NCBI GenBank assembly: GCA_036939755.1
Contig: JALLAZ010000107.1
Coordinates: 1-36,474 of the forward strand
From: Stephanodiscus triporus
Taxonomy: Eukaryota; Bacillariophyta; Thalassiosirophyceae; Thalassiosirales; Thalassiosiraceae
Length of the DNA stretch: 36,474 bases
Reading direction: 5' to 3'
Part shown: positions 18,082 to 28,469 of the stretch, in pieces
Layout of the letters: each line of letters starts with the position of its first letter
Position numbering within the stretch: position 1 is the stretch's first letter
Notes under the pieces: model-generated
The model's input: the letters and a program-made list of their open reading frames with translations, nothing else
Database searches by the model: none
Told to the model about the DNA's origin: nothing
Made by a program: the position numbers and the translations under genes

Positions 18082-18258
18082 CATACCTAGAGTAGAGTAG
18101 CCAAGCTCCCGCCATTTTCATTTTGTCATTCCTTCGGTTTAAGATTTTCTCTTTCTTCCGCTTGAATTGTACCTAGCGGCGCACGCCATCGCCAGACGAC
18201 TCGCGGTCCCCAGATTTGAAATATTGCACGCCTCGCTGTGTGAACGTAACATGCCATT

Positions 18259-19917
18259 ATGCTCGGCCTCGCCACAAGAGCACACAATGCCGCGTCATCG
18301 TTCCTACGCCAGACCTCCCATCACCATCCCGGACGGGGGGGATTCCTCGTGTCCCGCCCCTCCCCCTCGATGACGACGTCGTTTCGGCATCGGCGTCCTC
18401 TGTCGACGACTGATCGAGGATCGAATGATCCTCCTCCTCCCCCTCCTCCTGCTCCGTCCTTCGCCTTCGTCGAGCCGATCGGCAGTCTCCTCGCCGCGAT
18501 CGGCCTCTTCCGAGACGGCCTGTCGCGACTCGTCGACGACGTCGCGCTCTCCCTGCGAATGCGGGAGGCGGAACTGTCGCGCGATCTGCTCCGACGCGGG
18601 GTCATTCGCGCGCGCGACGGGATCGATCGTCGTCGTCGTCATCGTCCGGGAGGGGGACTCGTGACGCTCGTGTCGTCCGTCGATCTCACGAAAGGCGGGG
18701 GGGGGGCGGCGCGGACGACCCTTTCCCTCCCCCCCCCCCGTTCGCGACCGACGACGATGACGTCGACGTTGCGCCGCCGCCACGACGACGACGACGACGA
18801 CGACGACGGCGATCGCGATCGCGATCCGTATCGACTCCTTCGACGGCGGCGACAGCCGCCGTCTCCTTCTTCCGCCCGTCGCTCGCGGGAGCATCTGCGT
18901 CGCGTCAATCGGGACCTGTCGACGTCCCTCCCCACGGCCGCGGCCTTCGTGCTCGTGCCGTTCGTGGGGTACGCCTTCCTCTTCCTCGGCATGGCGTTCC
19001 CGCGACTGTTGCTAAGTCGTCAATTCCACACGAAGGGACAGCGTTCGGACTTCGGCACGACGGAATACCGGAGGAGGAGGGGGTGGTACGAGACGCTGTC
19101 GAACGGCGACTTTTGGGGATGCTGCATGAGGAACGTTCCCGGATTGGTACTGTCCCGTCGGGAGGAGGAGGGGGAGGAGGAGGAGAACGGGGTAGGAGAA
19201 CGCATCGACGACGGTGACGACGACGTCCCCCCGTTCTCGGGGTCCCTCTCGTACCTTGAGATGGACGCCGCGGGACCCGTGCTCGACGAGCGATCCATGC
19301 TGACGCTGTACCGCCTGATCCGACAAAACTTCGGCCGGGACGGTCCCGGCGACGGCGCGCCGTCCGTCATCGGAAAGTTGCAACCTTCCCATCTCCATCA
19401 CCTCGCTCTGTCGAACAACCTCGCGTCGTCGCTGCTCCTACCCCCCGCACTCGCGCCGGCGTTCCTCCAAATTTGCCTCCCTTGCTGGTACCTCGTGCGA
19501 AGGTTGACGAATCTTGCGGAGGACGTGATATTGGACGACGCGGCGCTGATCGAGGAGGGGATGTCCCGGGACGGATGCGCGGGCATGACCGACGAGGAGG
19601 TATTCGACGCCTGTTGGATCCGCGGCCTGCCCTTGGGACCCTTCGCCACGACGAACGGCGGCGTCGATTCTGGCGGCGGAAGCGTGGACGGGGAGGCGCG
19701 TGCGACGAGGAGGGTCCTGACCAACCATTTGCGCATGATGGAGGCTGTCATGTCGGCGCGGTGCGGTCCCTCGATGGTAGTGGCGACAGACGAAGACATG
19801 TCAGGTTCCCTGCGCTCCAGGGGAGAGCTGGTCAGAGACCCCACTCTGCGACTGCTGATCCTTCATCTGCACCCGATTCGGTACAGTTTAATGAGAAACA
19901 GCGTTATTAAACATTAA
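18259..19917 (+). CDS. LETM1-like mitochondrial inner-membrane protein
   Basis: 552 residues from ATG 18259. The N-terminus is Arg/Ser/Ala-rich without acids (MLGLATRAHNAASSFLRQ), typical of a mitochondrial presequence. Residues 50-220 are low complexity with an Asp run (176-185). The LETM1 signature starts at about 222: one membrane helix AAAFVLVPFVGYAFLFLGM with the Pro-containing VPF motif, then PRLLLSRQF. The matrix ribosome-binding-like part follows with LQPSHLHHLALSNNL, LAEDVILDDAALIEEGM and the helix-start motif MTDEEVFDACWIRGLPLG. LETM1 proteins act in mitochondrial K+/H+ or Ca2+/H+ exchange and ribosome tethering. The last 20 residues (from LLILHLHP) look less conserved, so an unrecognised 3' intron is possible. 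Confidence 0.75.
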   Translation: MLGLATRAHNAASSFLRQTSHHHPGRGGFLVSRPSPSMTTSFRHRRPLSTTDRGSNDPPPPPPPAPSFAFVEPIGSLLAAIGLFRDGLSRLVDDVALSLRMREAELSRDLLRRGVIRARDGIDRRRRHRPGGGLVTLVSSVDLTKGGGGAARTTLSLPPPRSRPTTMTSTLRRRHDDDDDDDDGDRDRDPYRLLRRRRQPPSPSSARRSREHLRRVNRDLSTSLPTAAAFVLVPFVGYAFLFLGMAFPRLLLSRQFHTKGQRSDFGTTEYRRRRGWYETLSNGDFWGCCMRNVPGLVLSRREEEGEEEENGVGERIDDGDDDVPPFSGSLSYLEMDAAGPVLDERSMLTLYRLIRQNFGRDGPGDGAPSVIGKLQPSHLHHLALSNNLASSLLLPPALAPAFLQICLPCWYLVRRLTNLAEDVILDDAALIEEGMSRDGCAGMTDEEVFDACWIRGLPLGPFATTNGGVDSGGGSVDGEARATRRVLTNHLRMMEAVMSARCGPSMVVATDEDMSGSLRSRGELVRDPTLRLLILHLHPIRYSLMRNSVIKH

Positions 19918-20085
19918 TACTGTTCACCTGCACAATCGTAATGGCTGGCTGTGTCAGAGTCCATCATTAAAACTGCAACACTATCCACGAACCCAAAGCT
20001 AATCCTTCCTCTATGTCATTATTGACATTTGCGTCTAAATAATATGATACCGTTTCATGTGGTACTTTCGCGAAAATAATTGCTT

Positions 20086-23000
20086 CTATCCTTCATCATA
20101 TTGGTCATCATGCGGGCCGTCGGCAAAGTTGTTTCCTAATTGTTTCTTCCTTCGCCGTCGCATGAAGAATGATCCACCCACACAAAGTAGGATAACACCA
20201 AGCGGGATGAAAATTGCCATGTAGAACTTTGCCTTTCTAACAGCCATGGAATCGTCGCAGTCAAAAACACTGCATTCCTCCAAGAAATTCTGATTCGACA
20301 CGCCACCGAAGCAACCGGTCGCTACTAGGGAGTAGTATTGAGATTTGCCCGCGAGGTTGTACGCATTTACCGTGATCATGGCATCGTCGCCATCGTTGAC
20401 GCCCTCGATAATGACGCGCTCCGCGTTATTATTCCGATCGGCTCTCCCAATATTATTGGGGTAGTAGGTCGTGCCGGCCAATTCTACTGTTAGGTCCAAA
20501 TCGTTCAATACGCACTTCGTGCAGCCGGGTGACGATCCTGGCTCGACCCATGTTAGGGTGACGGAGAGCTTGTCGTATGTGCAGCCGCCAGACTTGTCGA
20601 TTTTTACGACGTGAACATTCGAATCACCGTCGCTTACTTTTGTCTGTCAAAAACAACAAGTTGCGCCTCGGTTCTTCCTGGCAGATAGATCGAATCTGCA
20701 CAAAGAATGAGAGGTTCACATAGGTTATGACGTGCTCGAAATGTGATACAAAATCTAAGACTTAACAGCCGCTCACCTTGTAAAGACAGCCTACCAAAAT
20801 TTTGATTGTTATCATAAGGTGTTATTTCTGTTACACCGTTTGGTGTATTGTCCACACCTCTCAGGAATTGTGCACCATTCATTAGCCTGTATTAAGGCGT
20901 CGACGTAATCAAAACAAAGCAGGTGTCAGAGGACATGGATGTTTGTGAGAATGCATCGACATAATGTGCTTCCACTTACACAGCTTTGATCAGGGCGCCA
21001 GAAGGATTTTCAATAATGTTAGCTTCATCTTTCTCCCCCGTGGGATAAAAGCCCTGCTCAAAGTACTGCCTTATGATTGCGGCAGCTGCGCTAACAACAG
21101 GCGTGGCCATGGATGTCCCCTGAAGCGAGAGGACTCCGTCTGCCTTTGAACCAGCCTCTGGAATTCTGTCTGGGTCGCATTCACCAACAATGTAAGGAAG
21201 AGCGCCCGCGGACAGAACGGCCATTCCTGCAGCCAAAATGTCAGGCTTTGTGCGCCCGTCTGATGTTGGACCGCGGCTAGAGAAGTCCGCAATGTAACTT
21301 GGACCGAGCCCTCCTTTTGGTCGGCTTGTGTCAGCATTATGGTGCGCACCAACAGCAATCGTATTCTTACCAGTAGCAGGAGACCCGACCGTGCCGGCAG
21401 TATCGCCTGCACCACTATTGCCAGCGGCAATTATTATGAGGAACTCGTCATTATCGTACATGTATTGATCGAAGTTTCGGGACTGTGTGGTGTAGAAAGT
21501 GAACTCTGATCCCCATGAGGCCGAATGAATCTTTCCGATGGGACTACCGGTCGCAAGGATATAATCATCTTGAGGCAAGGTCAGGGATCCAGCCTTATCG
21601 CCAATATCAAGGAAGGCGATCTTTGCGCCCGGAGCTACCCCGTCAGCCATGCCTGGCCCATCAATTCGTTTCCCTGCGACGATCCCACAAACATGAGTGC
21701 CGTGTCCGTATTCATAATCGGCGTCGTCAACGTAATCGATATACTGGACGATTTTTCGGTGGTCATCATTGTATTTCTAGATTGCAACGTGAATTATGAT
21801 ATTAATGTATGAAAACAACGTGAGAACAACAAACAATAATTGCATGGGACCTACATCACTTGGAGTATGCTCAGGATCGTAAAAGTAGCAGTTGTTCTGA
21901 TCAATACCCGTATCGGAAACTGCCACGACCTGACCAGATCCGTCCAAACCAACCTGCAACCGTGACAACAAAGGGATTTCCTTGAATGACATAGCATGCA
22001 CGCAAAAAGTAAGATCGAGTGAAAAATTTCATCGCCACTTACATCAAAGAAGGGCGTTTTATCCGGCAGTTCACTCTGCGTCAACCAACTAGTTACCGGT
22101 ACCGTATGCTTCTTCATCCTTTGACGAGTTTCGATGGAGCAAACATTTGGATGTGCCGCAATTGCCATTGAGAGAGTGACCATGCATGTTGTGTCATGTT
22201 CGACATCTCCGGTAGCGCTGACTTTCACGTTTAAGATCGAATCACTGTTTTCGGGGTGTCTGGCAGGTTGAATCGTCCATGTCGATCTATTGGCATACAT
22301 ATCATCACAGTAGTAGTTATTTTCCTCTAGTTTTTGGATGATTTCCTTCCACCATAAGGACCGTGCCGTCGCCCCCTGTTTTGAGGCTGCAGAAAAGTAT
22401 GCATCTGATGTCATGTAAATCGCATCAAAAATAATCGAATGATCTGTACCTGCCAACGCTCCTATCAAATCCGTCTTCAACGCCTCTAATAATGCATCCC
22501 AACTAAGAATCTCTGTGGCATTAGCATCGGTGGTATTGGCATCTGCCACGCCCACTCCTGGACAGAGCATAATATCCAGCGAGGGATCAGATTGCATGTC
22601 AGCATTGTTGTAGAAAATCATGTCCTCTTGCATTCCATCCACACTCCCTAACATGAACTTCAACGATGTGAGGAGTGGCTGGACTATGAAATCGTCTCCG
22701 GTCATTTTTGCGGCCTCGCTTGCAAGCATATGAGTGAATACGCACCAATAATCGTCTTGGTTGTACAATGGCCGAAAGTATGTGGTATTATCTGCGGAAA
22801 TATCATTCGCCTCCGCAGCCAATTTTTGATGGCGCTGGTATCCTAAGACGGAAAAATCACAAAGACTGTGAGAGATAAGTGACCAAAAGGCAGACGTGAA
22901 CTGATGGTTGCTTAATATCTACCAACTCACCACTCAAGCTCTTTCCGGTATCGTCGACGCCAACGTGGCACATCAGATAGGGATACTTTTGCGACTGAAT

Positions 23001-23362
23001 AAATTCCGCAGTCAAGGCCTTTTTCCACTCGAAGGCAGTCGCTTCATCCCAGAGATCGGAGGCGACTTCCGCGTCTTCTTTCCACCTGAGGTGGTATTTT
23101 GCAATGATCACGGGTGAGAAATAACTCGTTGAGTCAGAGTATTACGATCGTTAGCCTGGAATCCCGTCACACGACAGGACTACCCGACCCCTACTTACCC
23201 GAACTCCGTTGCGGTCTCGGTGTCGACCAGTCTGAGACATTCATCAATAGTGAGCGATCTTGCTCCGGGCACGATGGTCTCGGCACGAGCAATGTTGATA
23301 GAGCCCAGGTTTGAGGGAGAGATGAGCGTAGATAATGACACGACAGTAGTAGCGAACCTCAT
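20086..23362 (-). CDS. Secreted/membrane subtilase (S8) with novel six-Cys N-terminal region
   Basis: Seven exons, all in phase until the last: 23362-23199, 23085-22931, 22842-22043, 21953-21855, 21776-20980, 20886-20777 and 20695-20086. Most borders are strong (GTAAGT, GTGAGT, GTGAGC donors). About 911 residues. Signal peptide (MRFATTVVSLSTLIS). Residues about 50-370 form an N-terminal region with six Cys and no typical I9 prodomain look. The S8 catalytic domain has Asp in VAVSDTGID, His in YGHGTHVCGIVAG, the oxyanion Asn in IAAGNSG and Ser in GTSMATPVVSA, all intact. A beta-sandwich domain (LSVTLTWVEPG, DLDLTVELAG) and a membrane helix (FYMAIFIPLGVILLC) with an RRRRKK stop-transfer follow. 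The last exon needs one extra base near 20636-20641 (DRQK / VSDGD), so a deletion or sequencing error is present. A transposon begins 81 bp upstream of the ATG. Confidence 0.9.
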
Positions 23363-23390
23363 GATTCCTAAGTTATGATCTCCTTTGTTT

Positions 23391-23401
23391 CGTACGATAC
23401 C
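23391..23401 (-). promoter_or_regulatory. CGTACGATACC element upstream of subtilase
   Basis: Exact copy of the 11-mer at 7998-8008, 29 bases before the subtilase ATG and between it and the transposon end. Candidate core-promoter element. Confidence 0.35.
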
Positions 23402-23443
23402 TTGTTGATTGTGTCCTGTTATGTTGTGTCGTCCCTTTTTTTA

Positions 23444-23460
23444 GGCTGCGATTATATTCG
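23444..23460 (+). repeat. Left terminal inverted repeat
   Basis: GGCTGCGATTATATTCG, perfectly inverted at 26825-26841. It is preceded by TTTTTTTA. Confidence 0.9.
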
Positions 23461-23579
23461 AATCGGGCAATAGCCCGATAGCGCTGTTTCAGAAAGAATC
23501 AGCGCTATTTTCTGCAAATTCTTTCTTGCTCTATCCATTTCATTCTATCCGAACAAAATCACAATTCAGACGAAACATC

Positions 23580-24979
23580 ATGCCCCGGATAATCACCGAC
23601 GCCAACAAGCAACGTCCTGGCTTGGCAAAAAGGGCCGTGGAAGCAAGTGCTGCAAGACTTGCTGCTCGTCGCGCAGCTGTTAGTGACGAAGCTGGTGATG
23701 CTGCCGAGCATGTCACCACTCCCATTCGGACGTCGCCTCGCCGCACGAAGTCTGTCACCCAGCCTAGCGTCGCGTCGTCACGGCGGGGCAAGAAGAAAAC
23801 GGACGACACACCGTCGCAGCTACTTGCAGAGTCACAGAGTCTTCTGTCACCTGCTGATGCATCTTCCTCGCAGGGAGCGCCACCGCTTCTCTCTGTCATC
23901 CATGAAAACGTGGAAAGTCAGATCACGCATGGCACCGACTTCCCCAGCGACAACAGCGAAAGTAGTGATGAGAACGGTGGTGTCCCTGATGGAATTGCGA
24001 ATAACATGAGTGATGAAGCACTCGCAAATTTCTTTGAGAACAATGAGAATGAGGAGGAGGTTGATCGAGACGAACTGGCGGAGGGGTTGGAAGACCTCAA
24101 CGACTACTCCTCGGATAAATTCAGTGTAAACGAGAGACGTCATTATTTCATGGACCGCGCTGCAATTTCCACCCAGAATCGTGCGGCTGTTGAGTTTGTG
24201 TACATGGTAGAGGAAGTATTATGGCGCAAAAAAGGGGGGTGCGTCTGGATTCTACACTAAGGTGTTGGACGTTAAAAAGAAGGTACAAGCAGTCACAAGA
24301 CTTATCGATGGCATTGGCACTCCCTTGTCAAAGATCCCAAGTGGTCGCGGCCTAAATGATGTTAAGGATCAATTCATTCTTAACGATTACAAAGCTGTAA
24401 TGGGAGCTGTAAGTACTGTTTCGTCATTGTGTCTTTGGCTTCATAACGTGGAATTTAACTGCGCTTTTTTCGTATTAGGATTTTGTGAACAATTATGCCG
24501 ATGCCGATGACATACAGGGGGACATCCCCAACGGTTGGTGGCTAATGCCTCCCTCCAAAGCTGACAAAGCCCCCAAACAAAGCCATTACTTGCTTGCGGT
24601 GCTTGTGCACAAAAATAATGCCGACATCGTATCGGATCCACTTGATGCGGCAGCTGGAGCGAGTCGTGAGACTGGAAGGAAGAAGGCTGCAGAGGAACGG
24701 GCGACAGAAGTAGCCATTGCACAAACTGCGCAAGGGAGTATTCGTGGTAAGCTTGAGGAAAGTATGATGTCGACGAAGGCGACGTTGATGAAGCAGAATA
24801 TAGAGTTGCAGGCAACGGAGGGGATTGAAAAGCAGCTCAACTTGTTGGAGAGGTTCAAGCCATCCTTTGTGAATACTAGTCGTGAGGGAGGAGAACAAGA
24901 ATACGACAGGGCAGTTCGGGATATGTTGAATGAGTTACCCTTCATGAAGAAACGAAAGACTGGGAACGAAGGGGATTGA
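23580..24979 (+). CDS. Harbinger companion protein (acidic, putative DNA-binding partner), frame broken
   Basis: ATG at 23580. Basic Ala/Arg-rich start (about 1-80), then a Ser/Asp/Glu-rich acidic centre, then FYTKVLDVKKKVQAVTRLID and a C-terminal coiled-coil-like Glu/Lys region ending MLNELPFMKKRKTGNEGD. A 70-base intron (24409-24478; GTAAGT donor, TATTAG acceptor, phase 0) joins the last two parts. Near 24229-24240 an A6G6 run breaks the frame: the first part stops at 24260, while coding continues in another frame with ASGFYTKVLDV, so one base is missing or extra. Harbinger elements need such a partner, often Myb/SANT-like, for nuclear import and end binding; a clear SANT domain is not visible here. 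Confidence 0.6.
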
Positions 24980-24990
24980 AAAGCAGCTCA
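24820..24990 (+). repeat. 20-bp direct repeat inside the companion gene
   Basis: GGGGATTGAAAAGCAGCTCA occurs at 24820-24839 (coding) and again at 24971-24990, where it covers the stop codon. It looks like a local duplication that may have set the present C-terminus. Confidence 0.85.
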
Positions 24991-25017
24991 GTGGGTCGGT
25001 GTTATTTAATATATTAC

Positions 25018-26523
25018 TTAAGGGTTTAAGTTAGGTTCAATCTCCCAGTTTTTGCATTTGCTCTTCCACACCCACAGATGATGTGCGAGAAGATTTCGTC
25101 GCCGATGGAACTGTAACTTCAGAATTGTTAATCTATTATTCCCATTCGATGGCAGTAATTCAGTTGGTCCTTCCAACCAAATGCCATCATTCGGCATATG
25201 ACATCCCCGGCCAACTCGAGGTGGTGGCTCTTCTCTTACCATTTCATCGAGCATCATGTTGTGTAATACACAACAAGCAACAAAGATGTGTTGGCAAATT
25301 TGAATCCGTCGGTGCTTGAATCCGAAGTCCAGTGACTTCCATCTAGCTTTCAAAATACCGAAGCAACATTCAACATCTTTCCTGACACTCTCAACATTTA
25401 CTGAAAAGCAAGACTCCAAGGGGGTATTTCCCTCCGATCGCATGAATGGACAAATCAAGGTGGGCCATTGAAGATACCCATTGTCGCATATCAAGTAGGC
25501 TCCTGTTTCTTTGTGAATAACACCGTACTCATCGAAATATTGCCAAGGAGCATGCGAATAATTTTTCTCGATTGCCGCCACTCCGATGTCCATTTTCACA
25601 ATGTGCTTGTCATTGCGTGTTCCGAATTGAGGACCGTGCACATGACAAATTCTACGATCAAAATCGGTAATGCATTCAAACGCAAGGGAAGGATAGGATT
25701 GTTTGCCCTTTGCACGATTGAAATCTCCAGCGGGGCAATTTGACCATTTGACGTGAACGACATCAACAGATCCCATTGCACCAGGAAGTCCCATTTCCTC
25801 ATATCGTTGCATAACCGCGCGGAGCTCGAGATCATCACGGGGTAAGTAGATGTAATCTTCCCTTTTGTCAAATAAATACTTAACAAATTTCTGGAAGAAT
25901 TTGCTGTGCTCGGTTGCGCAGATATGAGTGACCAGTGGAAGTTTGCGAAAACCATTGACTGAACCAGACAAAATTGCCAAGGCACCCAACACTAAGAGCT
26001 CACTTTTAATATGTAGGCTGGCCTCAGTTCGACAGTGATGACTGAAGTGAACGACTTCATCTGCAACTAGCAGTGCTGCCAAAGTCTCCACCTTGTAGAG
26101 AGGCATTTTGAACCAGGAGCGGAAGAAGCTCTTTGGATTTAATGACAGCCGCTTGGCTTGATTGCGCACGGTGTCGTCGTTTGCACCAGGAATTTGCACA
26201 ACATCATCGCTGAGGTAATTCAGGTAGTATGGAGATGTTTCGTACCGGCCAATTTTGTAATGGTATGACCGACGCGCGCGCACCCTCCGCTGCTTCCTTG
26301 GTTGTGCCGGATCTATATCATCCAGTGGAATCTCGAACATCCCACTGTGCGCATTAAAGGTGTCCCACTGCGCTGATGTCATGTGGCGAATGTCACGAAA
26401 CATCGAGATCTCAGGGTCGTCGAGCTCCATTCTCAAAGATTCCTTGAATTGCGCGAGAGTAGGTATCTCTCTCGCCAGCTCTTCCTGTATAGACAGGACT
26501 ATGTCGTCTTCGTTGTCGATCAT
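25018..26523 (-). CDS. PIF/Harbinger transposase (DDE_Tnp_4 nuclease)
   Basis: 501 residues from the first in-frame ATG (26523); the frame is open to a TTG at 26565. The DDE nuclease core is complete: first Asp in GAMGSVDVVHVKW (Asp254), second Asp in FGTRNDKHIVK (Asp305) and Glu in RKDVECCFGILKARWK (Glu385), with YLICDNGYLQWP between. The N-terminal part has a basic stretch (RKQRRVRARRS) and a helical region that should contact DNA. It cuts and joins the element ends at the terminal inverted repeats. Only 38 bases separate its stop from the companion's stop (convergent). No internal stop, so the element could still be active or recently was. Confidence 0.9.
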   Translation of the reverse strand: MIDNEDDIVLSIQEELAREIPTLAQFKESLRMELDDPEISMFRDIRHMTSAQWDTFNAHSGMFEIPLDDIDPAQPRKQRRVRARRSYHYKIGRYETSPYYLNYLSDDVVQIPGANDDTVRNQAKRLSLNPKSFFRSWFKMPLYKVETLAALLVADEVVHFSHHCRTEASLHIKSELLVLGALAILSGSVNGFRKLPLVTHICATEHSKFFQKFVKYLFDKREDYIYLPRDDLELRAVMQRYEEMGLPGAMGSVDVVHVKWSNCPAGDFNRAKGKQSYPSLAFECITDFDRRICHVHGPQFGTRNDKHIVKMDIGVAAIEKNYSHAPWQYFDEYGVIHKETGAYLICDNGYLQWPTLICPFMRSEGNTPLESCFSVNVESVRKDVECCFGILKARWKSLDFGFKHRRIQICQHIFVACCVLHNMMLDEMVREEPPPRVGRGCHMPNDGIWLEGPTELLPSNGNNRLTILKLQFHRRRNLLAHHLWVWKSKCKNWEIEPNLNP

Positions 26524-26590
26524 GTCGATGGCTTCGACAATGATGTCTGACGATGATGAACGCAATTTGTGTGTGGTGGCTACGTAGCAA

Positions 26591-26689
26591 AAGTCTATCC
26601 CTCTATCCGGAGGAGTCTATCCGAGAGCTCCGATAGGAAGGTCTATCCAAGCTCTCGGATAGACCTCGCTCGGATAGAGGGATAGACTT
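26591..26689. repeat. Nested subterminal inverted repeats of the transposon
   Basis: Outer arms 26591-26609 and 26671-26689 are perfect 19-bp inverted repeats (AAGTCTATCCCTCTATCCG). Inner arms 26615-26629 and 26650-26664 are perfect 15-bp inverted repeats (GTCTATCCGAGAGCT). Together they could form a 99-base hairpin or cruciform between the transposase start and the right end. Probable transposase or companion binding sites, or promoter. Confidence 0.85.
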
Positions 26690-26824
26690 TAGTCATTTTG
26701 TACTAATTTTTCGCGTTCCATCGCTCTATCCCTCTGTCCGAACGAAAATAACCACTCCGATAGAGCAATAGGAAAAAAAACGAGAAAGTGGAGGGAAGTT
26801 TTGCTATCGCTGGATCCGTGGGTC

Positions 26825-26841
26825 CGAATATAATCGCAGCC
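26825..26841 (-). repeat. Right terminal inverted repeat
   Basis: CGAATATAATCGCAGCC, the exact reverse complement of the left end, followed by TAGCC. Confidence 0.9.
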
Positions 26842-27001
26842 TAGCCTTAGCAGCTCTGGCTTCGAAGTATTCTAACGAACGTATGTAGAGTCGTATCCAT
26901 AAGAACGTAGGTGTGTGTACCATAAAATCTACGATACCTACGACACCTACACTCTCTGAGGGGGGTCCTCCAATCCCATGATGTAGGGAAACAATAAAAC
27001 G

Positions 27002-28326
27002 ATGAAATCGAACCAAGCAATTGCGCTCTTCCCACTAGCAGCGCTCACAGTGCTGTCGCCCCCTCCCGCAATCGTTGTCGGTGCCGCAACGCTCACCGAC
27101 GAGGAGCTCGCTTCCTACGGATTGACGCTCGACGAATTCAACGCGGTCCGACTGAGCGAATCGCCCGCTGACTTCGGGGGGTTGCCAAGCGCGGGCGACA
27201 CCGATCAGTTATGGCTGGACGCGGCCGCGTTTCAATACGAGGTAAGAGAAAATCTTGCTCGCTTTTGTTGCGTCGGCTACCATTATAAGCACTGCTTCAG
27301 CTTTGCATACAATTTAATCCCTTTCGCGTGCACGCGTAGGTCGCCGCGTCCCAACCCGACGACGTGGCACTGTCCTCCCGGGGATATTACCCATTCCTCG
27401 TCTGCTCGACGGAGCCAAATCTATCCGGCTCGGAGCGCGAGGAGCGCGTCGCGGCCTTATTCCAAAACTCGACCGGCGTGAACGCGTCGCATTATTATCG
27501 CGACAGTTCAGAATTACACAACGCCGACGACATGTCCTGTTTCGTAATGCGTGCGTACAAGGATACCGTTCGCAATGTGTACGCAGCGCATCCGTACGGG
27601 ACCCATTACATGACCATCAGTCCGATTCATTCCAGCATGAAAATGTCGGAGAATACCGTCGAGGTAATTCAGTCCTCAGGCGTGATTACTACTCAAGCGA
27701 CAGGCAGTGGGAATACCATGCAAGTCAAGGAGGTGGGATTGATTATTTTGCTGTGCCCTGGAGTGCAGGTGTTTGCAGGGGGGGATATTTTCGATGATTT
27801 GATCGCCAGTGACATAAAGAAGTTCGTGACGGAGAATGGTGGGGAAACGGTCGAGTCGTTATCTTTTTACAATCATCGAGTTAACGAATTTTATAGTGGT
27901 GATGCAACAACACTCACGGACCGCATGGCTAAGTGGAGTTCGGCAGTCACTGCCGTGATGGGTTGGACTAAAGATGATGGATCAAATTTCTGCCTGGATG
28001 TTATCATTAACGATAACACTGTGTTTTCCGTGGAGGATATAGTCCTGCAGGTGAAAATGAATATTTCGATCTGGGAGGGGTATTATTTTCATGGCATCTC
28101 GGAGGCTGACATGAACACATGCGTTTGGTACCTGACTTACGCATTGGCTTTGTCGCCACAAATTTGTTCGTTGGAACCAGAGACGACAATTAAAACGCTA
28201 TGTTCGGATGGTACGTCGGATTTGAGACAATGCAGCTCATCAAGCAGAATATTGTTGGGATCATGGATAAAGCATGGTGTCATTCTAATGATGCTTCTCG
28301 TATCACTGGGATCTGCCACAGTGTAA
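27002..28326 (+). CDS. Stand-alone paralogue of the subtilase N-terminal region (secreted, no protease domain)
   Basis: Two exons, 27002-27241 and 27340-28326 (GTAAGA donor, GCGTAG acceptor, phase 0); 408 residues. Signal peptide (KSNQAIALFPLAALTVLS) and a hydrophobic C-terminus (GVILMMLLVSLGSATV) that may be a GPI-type or membrane anchor signal. Its body aligns by eye to the N-terminal region of the subtilase encoded at 20086-23362: LWLDAAAFQYE / LWDEATAFEWK, YYPFLVCSTE / KYPYLMCHVG, NASHYYRDS / NTTYFRPLY, DDMSCFVMRA / DDYWCVFTHM, LLCPGVQVF / MLCPGVGVA, CLDVI / CDDM, CVWYLTYALALSPQICSLEP / CMVTLSMAIAAHPNVCSIET. All six Cys correspond. There is no Asp/His/Ser triad. It could act as a free prodomain (folding helper or inhibitor) for that subtilase, or as an independent binding protein. 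Start is about 160 bp from the transposon's right end. Confidence 0.75.
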
Positions 28327-28469
28327 GAAGTATTAATGAAAAAAGTCTTTTCTCTCCCATGTCATATCTTATCTATTTAGTTTATGGTTGATCATATTCC
28401 CTTTCATTCAGCGGAGCGGCAGTCTCTATTGTTCTAGATACGGTGGGGTGTTGTCTAGACCGAAGGCTA

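Larger units (their letters stand above)
23444..26841. mobile_element. PIF/Harbinger-type DNA transposon, 3398 bp
   Basis: Bounded by perfect 17-bp terminal inverted repeats (GGCTGCGATTATATTCG). Carries two convergent genes, the arrangement typical of Harbinger elements: a DDE_4-type transposase on the minus strand and an acidic companion on the plus strand. TA flanks both ends; families of this type usually make a 3-bp TWA duplication, and here only TA is shared. CTATCC-rich subterminal sequence occurs near both ends. It separates the start codons of the subtilase and its prodomain-like paralogue. Transposase catalytic residues are intact; the companion has a frame break. Confidence 0.9.
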
